In this document: positions 35,894-44,753 of the stretch, one piece after another
How the letters are laid out: each line of letters starts with the position of its first letter
How positions within the stretch are numbered: position 1 is the first letter of the stretch
The notes under the pieces: generated by a model
The model's input: the letters and a program-made list of their open reading frames with translations, nothing else
Told to the model about the DNA's origin: nothing
Database searches by the model: none
Made by a program: the position numbers and the translations under genes
From: Coniella vitis
Lineage: Eukaryota > Ascomycota > Sordariomycetes > Diaporthales > Schizoparmaceae
Assembly: GCA_011317545.1 (NCBI GenBank)
Contig: WUJK01000001.1
Span: forward strand, 2,895,001-2,959,000
Reading direction: 5' to 3'
DNA length: 64,000 bases

Positions 35894-37247
35894 ATGTCGC
35901 CTGCTATTCTCGATGACATCGCTCCGTATGAGTATCCCGCTGAAACAACAGCAGATCGTACGTCCCATTGGATGGAAAGAAGCCAAGCGAGATCTCATCG
36001 CTCGCACTCTCTCGGATCAAGTTTGCTGACCACTCTGGCAAATGTACAGTCGACTACGCTGATTTGGAGGCCCTCGATATTTCAAAGCTCAACCAAGAGG
36101 GCGGAAAGCAAGCACTGGCCGAGCAAGTCCTAGGCTTCATCAACAAAAATGGTGCATGATACATTTCATTTGCGCTCAACATACATTGGCAAGAGAGAAA
36201 GAGTTCAAGGGCAGGCACACCGCTAACACACGGGCTGAATACGAAAGGCTTCTTCTATGTAACGGGCCACGGCTTCAGCGACGCCGAAGTCCGCCGCCAA
36301 TACGCCATCTGCCGTGCCGTCTTCGACCTCCCTCTCGAGGAAAAGCTCAAGTACCAGTGTGACACAGCCGCAGGCGACTTCCGCGGATACAAGCCTCAAT
36401 CAACAGGCAAGCTCGCCGGTCGCGATAATGACGAGCGGTACAATATCCCCAAATTCACGCCCGAGCACGAACGGCCGCACCCGCAGCTTGTCCGCGACCA
36501 CTGGGACGAAATCCGTGATTTTTCCATCAAGATCCACAACAACCTCCTTCTGCCGCTCTTGCGCCTCTTTGCCCATGTCCTGGAGCTTGACGACGAAGAC
36601 TTCTTTGTCAAGAGGCACCGGTATGATGCCGAGGGACTCGAGTACTTGCGGTACATGGTCTACCACCCTCGGTCTGGCGACGAGGACGCGCGCGCAGGCA
36701 ACATTTGGGCGCGAGGCCACACCGACTACAACACGCTGACATTCTTGTTCCACCAGCCCATTGCAGGCTTGCAGGTGCAGACGCCCGAGGGCAGTTGGAA
36801 ATATGTCAGAAGCCCACGTGAGGCCGTGATCGTGAACATTGCAGATGCGCTTGAGTTTCTCAGTGGTGGTTATCTGAAGAGCACAGTCCATCGGGTTGTT
36901 CGAGCGCCAGAGGACCAGGCGGGGCAGAGCAGGTTCAGTCTGATTTACTTTGCGCGGCCAGAGGCCAAAATCGTACTCGAGCCGGTCAAGAGTCCGTTGC
37001 TGCAGAGGATTGGGCTGGGCGAGCGGAGCGAACAGGAGAAATTCGCGCATCAAGTCACAGCCGAAGGTACGTCGACCTTTTGCAAACAACAAAGTGATTT
37101 GGCTCGAGACTTGGATTGGTGAACTGACGACAAGACACAGACTGGGCACGTGCTCGCATTGCGAAAGATCACCGCTTCCGAACTGGAATTGTCGATGCTC
37201 GCGAGAAGGAAATCATCGCTGGGGTAAACGAGAGGTTCTACGACTGA
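35894..37247 (+). CDS. 2-oxoglutarate/Fe(II)-dependent dioxygenase
   Basis: Isopenicillin-N-synthase-like oxygenase. Exons 35894-35957, 36050-36151, 36248-37066 and 37141-37247; 363 residues. Splicing yields TADLDYADLEALDISKL, FINKNGFFYVTGHGFSDAEV and VTAEDWARARIAKD without breaks. The iron ligands are His213 and Asp215 (RGHTDYNTLTF) and His270 (KSTVHRVV); Arg284-x-Ser286 (RFSLIYF) is the 2-oxoglutarate carboxylate site. The N-terminal DIOX_N domain (FFYVTGHGF) is present, so the enzyme appears intact. Substrate unknown; relatives act on small molecules or in secondary metabolism, but there is no biosynthetic cluster here. The second intron has a weak donor (GTGCAT). Sequence directly downstream of its stop is duplicated about 1.3 kb away. 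Confidence 0.85.
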
Positions 37248-37384
37248 GATGTTGGTTTTGCCGAGTGCTCGGGGAGAGAAGAATCGGCATCTTTAGGCAT
37301 CCATGGCGCTGCTGCACTTTCCAGCTCAATCCTGACGGCAGAATTCTGCATACCTAGGTAGTACATTTTGCCTTGCTCTTTTTT

Positions 37385-37600
37385 GGATGTCTAATTCGTC
37401 ACCGTGCATGTGTGCCTTCCTCACGTTGTATGTTTACTTACCGTCGCATCCTCGCTCTGAGTCATTTGATCTTGACCTTCCTCACATTGAGTGTTTACTT
37501 CTTACCATCGACTTGAATGCCTCTTCCTTGTTTCAAATGTCTACTTCCTCGTCCTGGACGTGTGCCATCCTCACTTCGAGTGTGTGTCCCTTTTTCTCCT
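37385..37600 (+). repeat. Degenerate ~22-bp repeat tract, array 1
   Basis: Successive segments resembling TTGAATGTTTACC-TTCCTC recur at roughly 20-26 base intervals. Examples are CCTTCCTCACGTTGTATG, TTCCTCACATTGAGTG and CTTGAATGCCTCTTCC. Exact TGTTTAC cores fall at 37431-37437 and 37492-37498. The tract sits between the dioxygenase 3' flank and the first micro-gene copy and is more decayed than array 2. Confidence 0.6.
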
Positions 37601-38003
37601 CTATTCCAAGCTCTCATCTTCACTCTCTGTGCCCCTCAAATCCACCTTGGCCACCCCGTTCTCGCTTTGGATCTGCATCTTTGTCGGAAAGTTTCTTTTC
37701 TTCCACTTTCATTTCATTGTTCTGATCCCTCTTCCTCATGGCAACCATCCAACATCAGAACGTCGGACAAGCACTCTACTTCTCGACACCCCTCCCTCAA
37801 ACATCCTTCATCTCGACGTCCTACATCACCAACATGCTAGCAATCCACCGCAAATACGGACCATGGCCATGGGAGAAATCCACTTGAGATGCTTCCTACA
37901 TCGCCCTCCCCTGACCTCGTCGGGGCCCCGTCACAGCCGCCACCTACCTTCGCTAGGATGGCGTTCAGTCGATTACAGCAAGATAGCCGTCACCTATCTC
38001 CAA

Positions 38004-38171
38004 ATGGCTTTCATCACTATCAACATCGTTAAGTGCAGACGGTCAGTCAGTCTGCCCAGCGAGGAGTCAATCATGACCTTGGTGGCATATACCAGTAAGC
38101 ACCTGATATGCTATTCAACATTCTCACACAATAGAATGTCAAATCTATATCGACCATCCAATTCATACTAG
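38004..38171 (+). CDS. Micro-gene copy A (MAFITINIVKC family)
   Basis: Unknown small protein. Read without splicing it gives 55 residues starting MAFITINIVKCRRSVSLP. A donor-like GTAAGC at 38095 matches the position of the conserved donor in copies C and D, with CACACAATAG (ending 38134) as a possible acceptor; splicing there would open a different C-terminus running to a stop near 38268. The first eleven codons align with copy D with four synonymous differences and one Val/Ile change, which argues for coding. The start context CTCCAAATGG is shared by the copies. No known domain. Confidence concerns existence of the paralogous start, not the exact end. Confidence 0.4.
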   Translation: MAFITINIVKCRRSVSLPSEESIMTLVAYTSKHLICYSTFSHNRMSNLYRPSNSY

Positions 38172-38224
38172 CGCCACGACCTATATCAAAACCTATCACC
38201 TCGGATACCAACCACCTCTCCAAA

Positions 38225-38251
38225 ATGGCATTCATAATCATAAACCTGTAA
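38225..38251 (+). pseudogene. Micro-gene copy B, truncated start fragment
   Basis: Reads MAFIIINL then stop. Its leader (CCACCTCTCCAAAATGG) matches copy A, and after the stop it jumps directly to CACACAATAG followed by a CCAATTCATAC segment also found after copy A. It looks like a copy A-type unit that lost most of exon 1 by internal deletion. Confidence 0.45.
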
Positions 38252-38342
38252 CAACAGTCACACAATAGACATCAAACTGTATCACCCTCCAATTCATACC
38301 AGCAGCCCAGCAGCAACCTACGGACACTATCCCTCTTGCAAG

Positions 38343-38590
38343 ATGATATTTATTGTTATGAGTATCGTGAAATGCGAACCAGCGGTAAATCTACGGAACG
38401 GCATCTACCAAGCGGCAAATCGCTCCTGGCCTTTTCCAGTAAGTATATGGTTCCAAACATGTAGCCATCTTGTGCAGAATAATAGCCCTCTGACTTTACA
38501 ATGCCAGGTGGTTGCGCAACGGCATTAGCTATGGCTTGGCTACAGCAAAAGAACAAGCGATGTACGTCTCTGCTTTTGGATTGCCTCTGA
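38343..38590 (+). pseudogene. Micro-gene copy C, probably frameshifted
   Basis: Starts MIFIVMSIVKC, parallel to copies A and D. Relative to them it has a net 14-nt insertion between the Cys codon and the Leu-Pro codons, which breaks the frame. Downstream, the frame matching copy D reads LPSGKSLLAFS, then intron 38439-38507 (GTAAGT, branch CTGAC, CCAG), then SGCATALAMAWLQQKNKRC and stop at 38588-38590. Read straight from the ATG without splicing it instead encodes 61 residues to 38528, passing through VSIWFQTCSHLVQNN. Either it is a decaying copy or the unspliced product is the real one. Confidence 0.4.
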
Positions 38591-38680
38591 GGAAAAGAAG
38601 AATCAATACATTACGGTGTCCATAGCACTACACTTTACAGCTTAATCCGAGGGCAAAGCCTGATCGTTTTGTATATTACT

Positions 38681-38990
38681 TTGAATGTTTACCTTCCTTG
38701 TAGTGGGTGGTTACTGTCGCCTTGAATGTCTATTCCCTCTTCGTAAATGACTACTTCCTAAACTTAGATGTTTCCTTTCCTTGTTCTGAATGTTTACCCT
38801 CTGTTGCCATGAATGTCTACTTCCAATTTTAAATATATAGGTCCTCGCCTTGAATTCTTACTTCCTTGTCTCGAGTGTATACCTGCTTTATATAAGATGT
38901 TTACCGTCCTCACGTTGAATATTTACCTTCCTCACATTGAATGTTTACCTTCCTCACATTGAATGTTTACCTTCCTTATATTAATGTGTA
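38681..38990 (+). repeat. Degenerate ~22-bp repeat tract, array 2
   Basis: About 13-14 units of 20-23 bases, most resembling TTGAATGTTTACC plus TTCCTCACA. The last complete units (38914-38980) are nearly identical and earlier ones more diverged. Exact TGTTTAC cores are at 38686, 38791, 38898, 38942 and 38964. One unit near 38820-38860 is interrupted by an AT-rich insertion. The tract ends about 15 bases before the TATA-like element of micro-gene copy D. Confidence 0.75.
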
Positions 38991-39006
38991 ACTGGATATG
39001 CTTCTC

Positions 39007-39014
39007 TATAAATA
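39007..39014 (+). promoter_or_regulatory. TATA-like element of micro-gene copy D
   Basis: TATAAATA 141 bases upstream of the copy D ATG, followed by a CT-rich stretch (39015-39070) typical of fungal core promoters. The CT-rich block has a counterpart upstream of copy A near 37680-37750. Confidence 0.5.
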
Positions 39015-39154
39015 TCCTTCTTTTCTCCCGCCTCTTTTCAACTATTCTCATTTCTCTCCCTCGTGCCACCGAACATTCCTTCACAATCCGATCAACAAAA
39101 CAACTCCAGCCCTAACACAACCTACCACCTTAACATACAACCATATCTCCGAAC

Positions 39155-39443
39155 ATGGCTTTCATAACAATCAATATCATCAAATGCAGATTTTTCTGCA
39201 ATCTTCCACAATCAACAAAGGTCCTTGTGGCCTTCGGTAGTAAGTATATGGTTCCAAATGTGTAGCCATCTTGTGCAGAATAATGGCCCGCTAACTTTGA
39301 TGCTAGCCGGGATCGGAGCGGCCATATCTTGGCCGAAAAGCCAAAGCGAGGTCAAGCAAGACCCTCGTTGTAAGTCTCGCTCTGCCTTTGGATTGCCGCT
39401 TAGTTGTTTGCCTTGCTTTCGTTTTTTTATGGTAATGTTTTGA
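39155..39443 (+). CDS. Micro-gene copy D (MAFITINIIKC family), best-preserved copy
   Basis: Unknown protein. Exons 39155-39239 and 39307-39443; intron 39240-39306 has donor GTAAGT, branch CTAAC and acceptor CTAG; 73 residues. The N-terminus is MAFITINIIKCRFFCNLP, then KVLVAFG, then after the junction TGIGAAISWPKSQSEVKQ and a Cys-containing basic/hydrophobic end. No signal peptide or known domain. It is preceded by a 22-bp repeat array, a TATA-like element and a CT-rich leader, so it looks like a complete transcription unit. If unspliced, translation stops after 38 residues inside the intron. The intron is more conserved with copy C than the exons are. Real but unclassified is my best reading. 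Confidence 0.5.
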
Positions 39444-40121
39444 TAAAATGCTAACATTCTGTCAATGTTGTGATGATGACAGCACAGCAAACGACGATCG
39501 AGGAATGATTTTTTTTTTTTTTTTTTGATAAATATGGAAAAAGTTTGTGTTCCATAAAGCGCTTCGAGTAAACGAGACGACAAAGCGACAAGAGGAAAAC
39601 AAGGGAGGTGGAAGGAAGAGAATGATGGAGTAGGAAGTGCTGTGATTATGCAGAGTAGAGGAGAGGGGTAGGGGGGAGGCAGCCCCCCTACCCCATTTCT
39701 CTCGTTTTTTGCGCGCTTGATGGGCTTGTGTCTTTCTTTATATATTCAACAGTACTGCTTGAAGGGTTTTGGCACATGTAAATTTCTTTCATTGACATAG
39801 AAGAATGCCTGCATGCGGCTTGATTAGACCAACGGCGATTGTGAGGGCACGCTACGTTTTCCGCATTTGAGTCACTTAGCTATAAGCTAACTTGAGTACG
39901 AGTACAAGCATCCATTCACCTAATGTCATTTATCCATTGTACTGCTTTCGGGTCTGACCCCGCGAGGTACTTTGTAAATCAAGCACTGGTATCGTAGGGA
40001 TGTTTCAACAGCTCGCACATACATGTCACAAGGAACAATTTCGTCGTAATTTTGCCATCTTGGTTCTTTTTCTCCTTTGCGTTTGTCATCGTTCTTATCG
40101 TCGCAAGCATAATCACTCTTG
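39444..40121. other. intergenic region downstream of the micro-gene block
   Basis: Contains a T18 run at 39511-39528 and a GA/GGGG-rich stretch at 39590-39690. No gene seen. Confidence 0.55.
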
Positions 40122-41454
40122 TCAACAGACCGTAACAGATGCGGTAAACTTGATCTCGACGGCGCCATCTGATAGTTGCTTCAGCCTTGTCTCCATCATC
40201 TCCCTCTCCCTGTTATTGACCCACCCCATAACCTCAATAACTGGCGGTGGGTGTGCAGACCAGTCGGTAGAAGAGTAAACATGTCTGTCGTCCAGAGCAT
40301 CAAAGCCGGGAAGCGGGCCTGTGTGCACAAATCTGTCGAGCAGCCACGAGACCTTTCTACAGCATCCTACCGGGCAGTAGGCTTCCTCAAAGCTCAGCGT
40401 TAGCCGGCGTAGGTCCATTTGCTTGATCATGTCAATGCGTTCCACCCAGTCTAGCTCCAAGTCGTATGTCCTGAGGTCGTGCAGCTGCTGCATGGCCTCC
40501 CCGGGGGCCAGCTCTCCGTCATCGATCGCTTGTTTGAGACCCAGGTCATAGTAGAGATTCTTGCGGTCCGTGTGGCCCTCTGCTTCGCGCATGTCAAAGA
40601 CGAAGCTGACATGACGCATCAGCCGCCGATGCTGGAGCCCCTCGGGAATGTGACCCCACACTATATTGGCGTGTCCAAAGGCGGCGGGAAAGATGAACTC
40701 GTTCTGACCATAGAATATCTCGACGGCTTCGGCATGGACGGCTCGACTCACGCCCGTGATCAGTCCCAAAGGCTGGTGGGCGTAGGCCTGATGCATATTG
40801 AGACGGAACGGTACGTTCCAGAAAAGTCTGAGCCCCGACTGTTTGTACTGGCGCCAAAGATTCTGATAGCGCGTATACGGCTGGCCTTCATCATCGAATG
40901 CGTCTTGGACGATTCGTTGCGCGCATCCTCGGTTCGGCACAGGAACCTGCCCTTGCACGACCGCGTGTTCGTAGATCATCCGGCGAATCTCAGGAGGCAG
41001 GTCCAAGAAGCCGTAGAATGCTGAGCCTTGGCGGGCTGCCCTGTATTGTGCAAGTATCCTCTGCAGCTGCGATGACTCCACTCTGCACTCTCCAATGTGA
41101 GCCTCACCATCTCTACCCTCAGTAGAAACAGAGGAGGTGTCGACCTGCAGCTGAGATCTGTCCCCGATGGTATCTTGCCACCCGATGCAGTCCTTGCTTT
41201 GCGAGGACGACTGCTCCTCGATCAATGTCCAGTATTCGCGACGGACAGTCCTCCAATCGTTGACTCGCGACTAAAGACATATGTACAAAATCAGCGGTAG
41301 ACTGGAACAAGCACAGGACAAGAAAACCGGAACCCACCGCAACAAAATAGTCAAGCACGGCTTTTCTCATCTCTTGGGGAGTCTCCGCAGTCGAAAATCT
41401 AGCTTTGCAGTCCCCGACCTCCCACTTGTAGGCTGTCTCGAAAGGCACAGGCAT
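40122..41454 (-). CDS. F-box-like/2EXR-type protein of unknown role
   Basis: Exons 41454-41338 and 41270-40122 with a 67-nt intron (GTGGGT...TTTAG), 421 residues. Splicing joins AVLDYFVA to SRVNDWRTVRREYWT; the downstream frame alone lacks an ATG before this. The recognisable segment FLDLPPEIRRMIYEHAVV (about residues 127-144) is the short motif at the head of many lineage-expanded fungal proteins related to F-box domains. It is followed by ITGVSRAVHAEAVEIFYGQNEF, the usual second conserved block (return to a common ancestor of leucine-rich-like segments). Such proteins are often linked to ubiquitin ligase recognition, but the function here is unknown. The N-terminal region (EMRKAVLDYFVASRVNDW) may be an added helical segment. 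Confidence 0.7.
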
Positions 41455-42617
41455 GACTGCACGGTAAAATGTCTATGGAGTAGCACAGCAGATCACAATT
41501 GTTATAAGCGGGTCACCTTGAGCGGAACAGGTTCGACTGGAACGGAAACTAAGTCGTGCAAAAGTAGACTCAAAACGAACAATATCGCAAGGGAGATGCG
41601 GATTCGTATGGTTCCAAGCATATAGCTGGAGATATAGAAACGGAAGGTGGGGGCTCTCAAGTCTGTAAAAGGTTGGCCGTGCCGATGAAAGGTGTCTAGG
41701 CAGGTAATTGTTAAATATCTCCTTCCAACTGGAATACGCTTCAACTGCACGGACTATGCAGCTGATTCGCGGCTCAGATAGTTGGTTGTTTGGTGGATCA
41801 AAAGAGTAGCCAACTACGTACAGAGGGCTACATAGTGTTGAAGAGGGAGGGAGCCTGGATGGGGTTATATGTGGGCTGGTTGGTAGACAAGCCTGCTGAC
41901 TCAGCGGACCCTTAGCTGTGCGTGAAGCCTTTGTGATTAGCTAAGCAGATACCGAGGTACATAACACACACCAACATCACCAAGTGCAAGTCACGGATTC
42001 TCAAAAATAGAACGGTCAAGAAAGTCAAGACTTTCGATTATTGCAGCGACCCCAAGAATGATGACCATTTCATTGTCCTTTGTGCCAAGTGTGTGTGAAG
42101 CGTCAGTCTCATGCATCCAAGATACGTGCCGAGGAAAACTCAATATATCTCCCAACATTCCCTACTATACCACGCCTCTTTTTGTTCTATACCTAGTGTA
42201 GACACCGATTTCTGTATCCACGGTATCCACAACGCTCCGCCAGTCCGCCATGATGAAAATTCATTCCATTTTATCCATTCCTACCCAGAAAAAGAAGAAA
42301 AGTAAAGTGATTAAAAACGAGGACGACCCAAGCGTCTCTCGGGGGAATCATTTGTAAAGAAATCGCGACCTGAGGTCCAAACCAAAAGCCAGGCCACGAG
42401 AAAACAGAGAAATGGCCACAAAGACACAATGAAGAGAAATGAATAATGCAGGACGGGACTGTCACAGTCCTTTGCAACAGTCAAATCTGTATGGATAGGG
42501 CTCCTTGGCACTGCTTCAGAAGCTGTTGCGTCGCTGCGGTCGCACTTCCAGCTGCGCAAGCCAATCCACCCACTCGCATGAAGAAATGGTCCACCGCCTT
42601 CTAGGGGCCTTTCGCCT
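41455..42617. other. intergenic region, F-box-like gene to malic enzyme
   Basis: Holds the promoter of the F-box-like gene and the 3' flank of malic enzyme. No coding frame is supported and no notable repeats were seen. Confidence 0.55.
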
Positions 42618-44753
42618 TCAATCGCGGGGATCATAGATCCTGCTCTTGATGTACTGTGTCAGGGCGACGTCTCCCCACTCTTCCCACTCGTTCCACTGCT
42701 CCTCGGGCAGTGCAGAAACGCCGTCGCGGCGTGCTGCCTTCATGACCTCGCGGGCGACAACGATCGAGGCGTCGCGCACACGCTCAATTCTTGGGTAAAT
42801 CAGACCTTGTCGGATCTCCTCGGCATTCAAGCAGTTGGACAGGGCCTCTGCCGACGTGTAGATCATGTCGTCCGTGATCTTGGTGGCCTTGGCAAGAATA
42901 GCGCCCAGACCGATACCCGGGAAGACGTACACGTTGTTGCCCTGGTTGGGGTGGTAGGTGACGGCCTGGTCGCCGACCTTGACCGAGAACGAGGCGAATG
43001 GCGAGCCCGAGGCAAAGATGACGGATCCCTCAGTCCAGTTGACAGCCTGCTCAAACGTGCACTCTGCCTTGGTCAGGGGGTTGGAGAGAGGGAACAGGAT
43101 GGGTCGGCGGCCGAGGCCACCAGCATCGACGGATGCCTTGAGAGCACGCACAACGCTCTCGGTGAAGACTCCAAAGGTTGCAGTCAGGCCGACAAGGGCG
43201 CTTGGCTTGACGTACTCAATGACCTCCTCAAGGGTGCGGAACTGGTGGCCGTTGTTGTCGGTACGGGCAAAGTACTTCTTGTGCTCGGCAAGGCGGTCGC
43301 CACGATCCTTGGTAACCAGGCCCTTGGTGTCCACGAGCCAGAACTTGTCCTTGGCCTCCTGCTCAGTCAGACCACGACGAGTGTAGTACTCGACCAGCTG
43401 CTTGGCGACACCGACACCTGCGGACCCGGCGCCCATAAAGACGAGACGCTGTTCCTCGATGGGTACAGCTGACAAGTTGACGGCACCAATGTAACTATAC
43501 AGAACTAAGCGTTAGCCACAAATCATCTTGCATGTATGTCTCGCCCAGAAAACGGCAACGTACCCAGCCAGCACGACAGAACCAGTGCCCTGGATGTCAT
43601 CGTTGAAGCACTTGTAGTCGTTGCGGTAACGGTCGAGATAGTTGAAGGCCTTCTCAGACTCAAAATCCTCGAACTGGACAACCATGTTCGGGTAGACCTC
43701 CTTCGCGGCGGTCATAAACTCGTCCATGAAAGCCTGTTGCTCGGCGACAGAGGGTCGCTTCTGTCTCAAACCCATGTAGAGCTCATCTTGCAGGTTGGTC
43801 TCGTTGTTTGTGCCGCAGTCGAGCACAATGGGCATGGTCTTGGAAGGGTTGATGCCAGCACAGGCAGTGTACAAGGCCAGCTTGCCAATTGGGATGCCGA
43901 TGCCGTTGAAACCCAAGTCACCGAGACCCAGGATACGCGAGCCATCTGTGACGACGCAAATCTCCGGGTTGGGGTAAGGCCAGTTCTTGAGGATCGTCTT
44001 GATGGACTTTCTCTGCTTAATAGAAATGTACAGGGCTTCTGGGCGTGTGTAGAGGGAGGAGTACTGCAAGCAAACATCGCCAATGGTTGGGGTATAGACC
44101 AGAGGCATCAGCTCCTTGCCGTGGTCCATGAGCAGGCGGTAGAACAGATCGACATTTTGCTCCTTGACCGAGGACAGGTACAGGTACTTGTCAACGTCGG
44201 TCTGGCGGGAGCGGATCATGCGAATCGATCGCTGGCACTGCTTTTGCAGAGGCTCGATTGTGTGAGGCACCAGGCCAGTCAGGTTCTTGGCAACACGCTC
44301 TTCTGGTGTGAAGGCAAGACCTGTTTGGTGGTGATTGGCGCCACGATTAGCGTCCAGATGCTGGCTGGGGATTGCGGGTTTCCATCTGGTATGGTTATCC
44401 TACTTACCCTTGTTGAACATGGGTTCCCGAAGGATCTGCTGGCCAATGGCCTGCTCTCTGGCGGCGTCAGTCACGTAGACATTCTCTCTTGTCTGCTTGA
44501 CCTCGCCGTATGTGTCTTGTCTGTAGCCGCGGAGCTGGTCCAGCTGCTGGGCCTTCATGCGCTCCTCAAGAGCCTGGATATCAACAGAAGACATTGGGTT
44601 GAGGGTGGATATTCTTCTGGTGGAGGACAAGGAAATGCGTTTGTGAGCAGGAGAGCTAGAGGAGCGACCTGTCGTGGTAGAGGAAGGAGAAGAGGAGCGA
44701 GGAGTAGGGATGTCTGAGTTTGCTGAGCTGTAGGATGATGGAGCGGACGCCAT
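42618..44753 (-). CDS. MAE1: Malic enzyme, probably NAD-dependent and mitochondrial
   Basis: Oxidative decarboxylation of malate to pyruvate. Exons 44753-44408, 44320-43564 and 43494-42618, 659 residues; junctions read MFNKG-LAFTPEERVAKNLTG and VVLAG-YIGAVNLSAV. N-terminal domain motifs: YTPTIGDVCLQYSSLYTRP, VVTDGSRILGLGDLGFNG and GKLALYTACAGI. Metal-site FEDFESEKAF and FNDDIQGTG follow, then the dinucleotide-binding FMGAGSAGVGVAKQL. The start MASAPSSYSSAN gives a 53-residue Ser/Arg-rich extension before MSSVDIQALEERMK. This could be a mitochondrial presequence but is not a textbook one. The alternative start at 44594 would give a cytosolic-like protein. NAD versus NADP preference was not decided from residues. 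The 5' side lies in a long GC-rich spacer. Confidence 0.9.
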
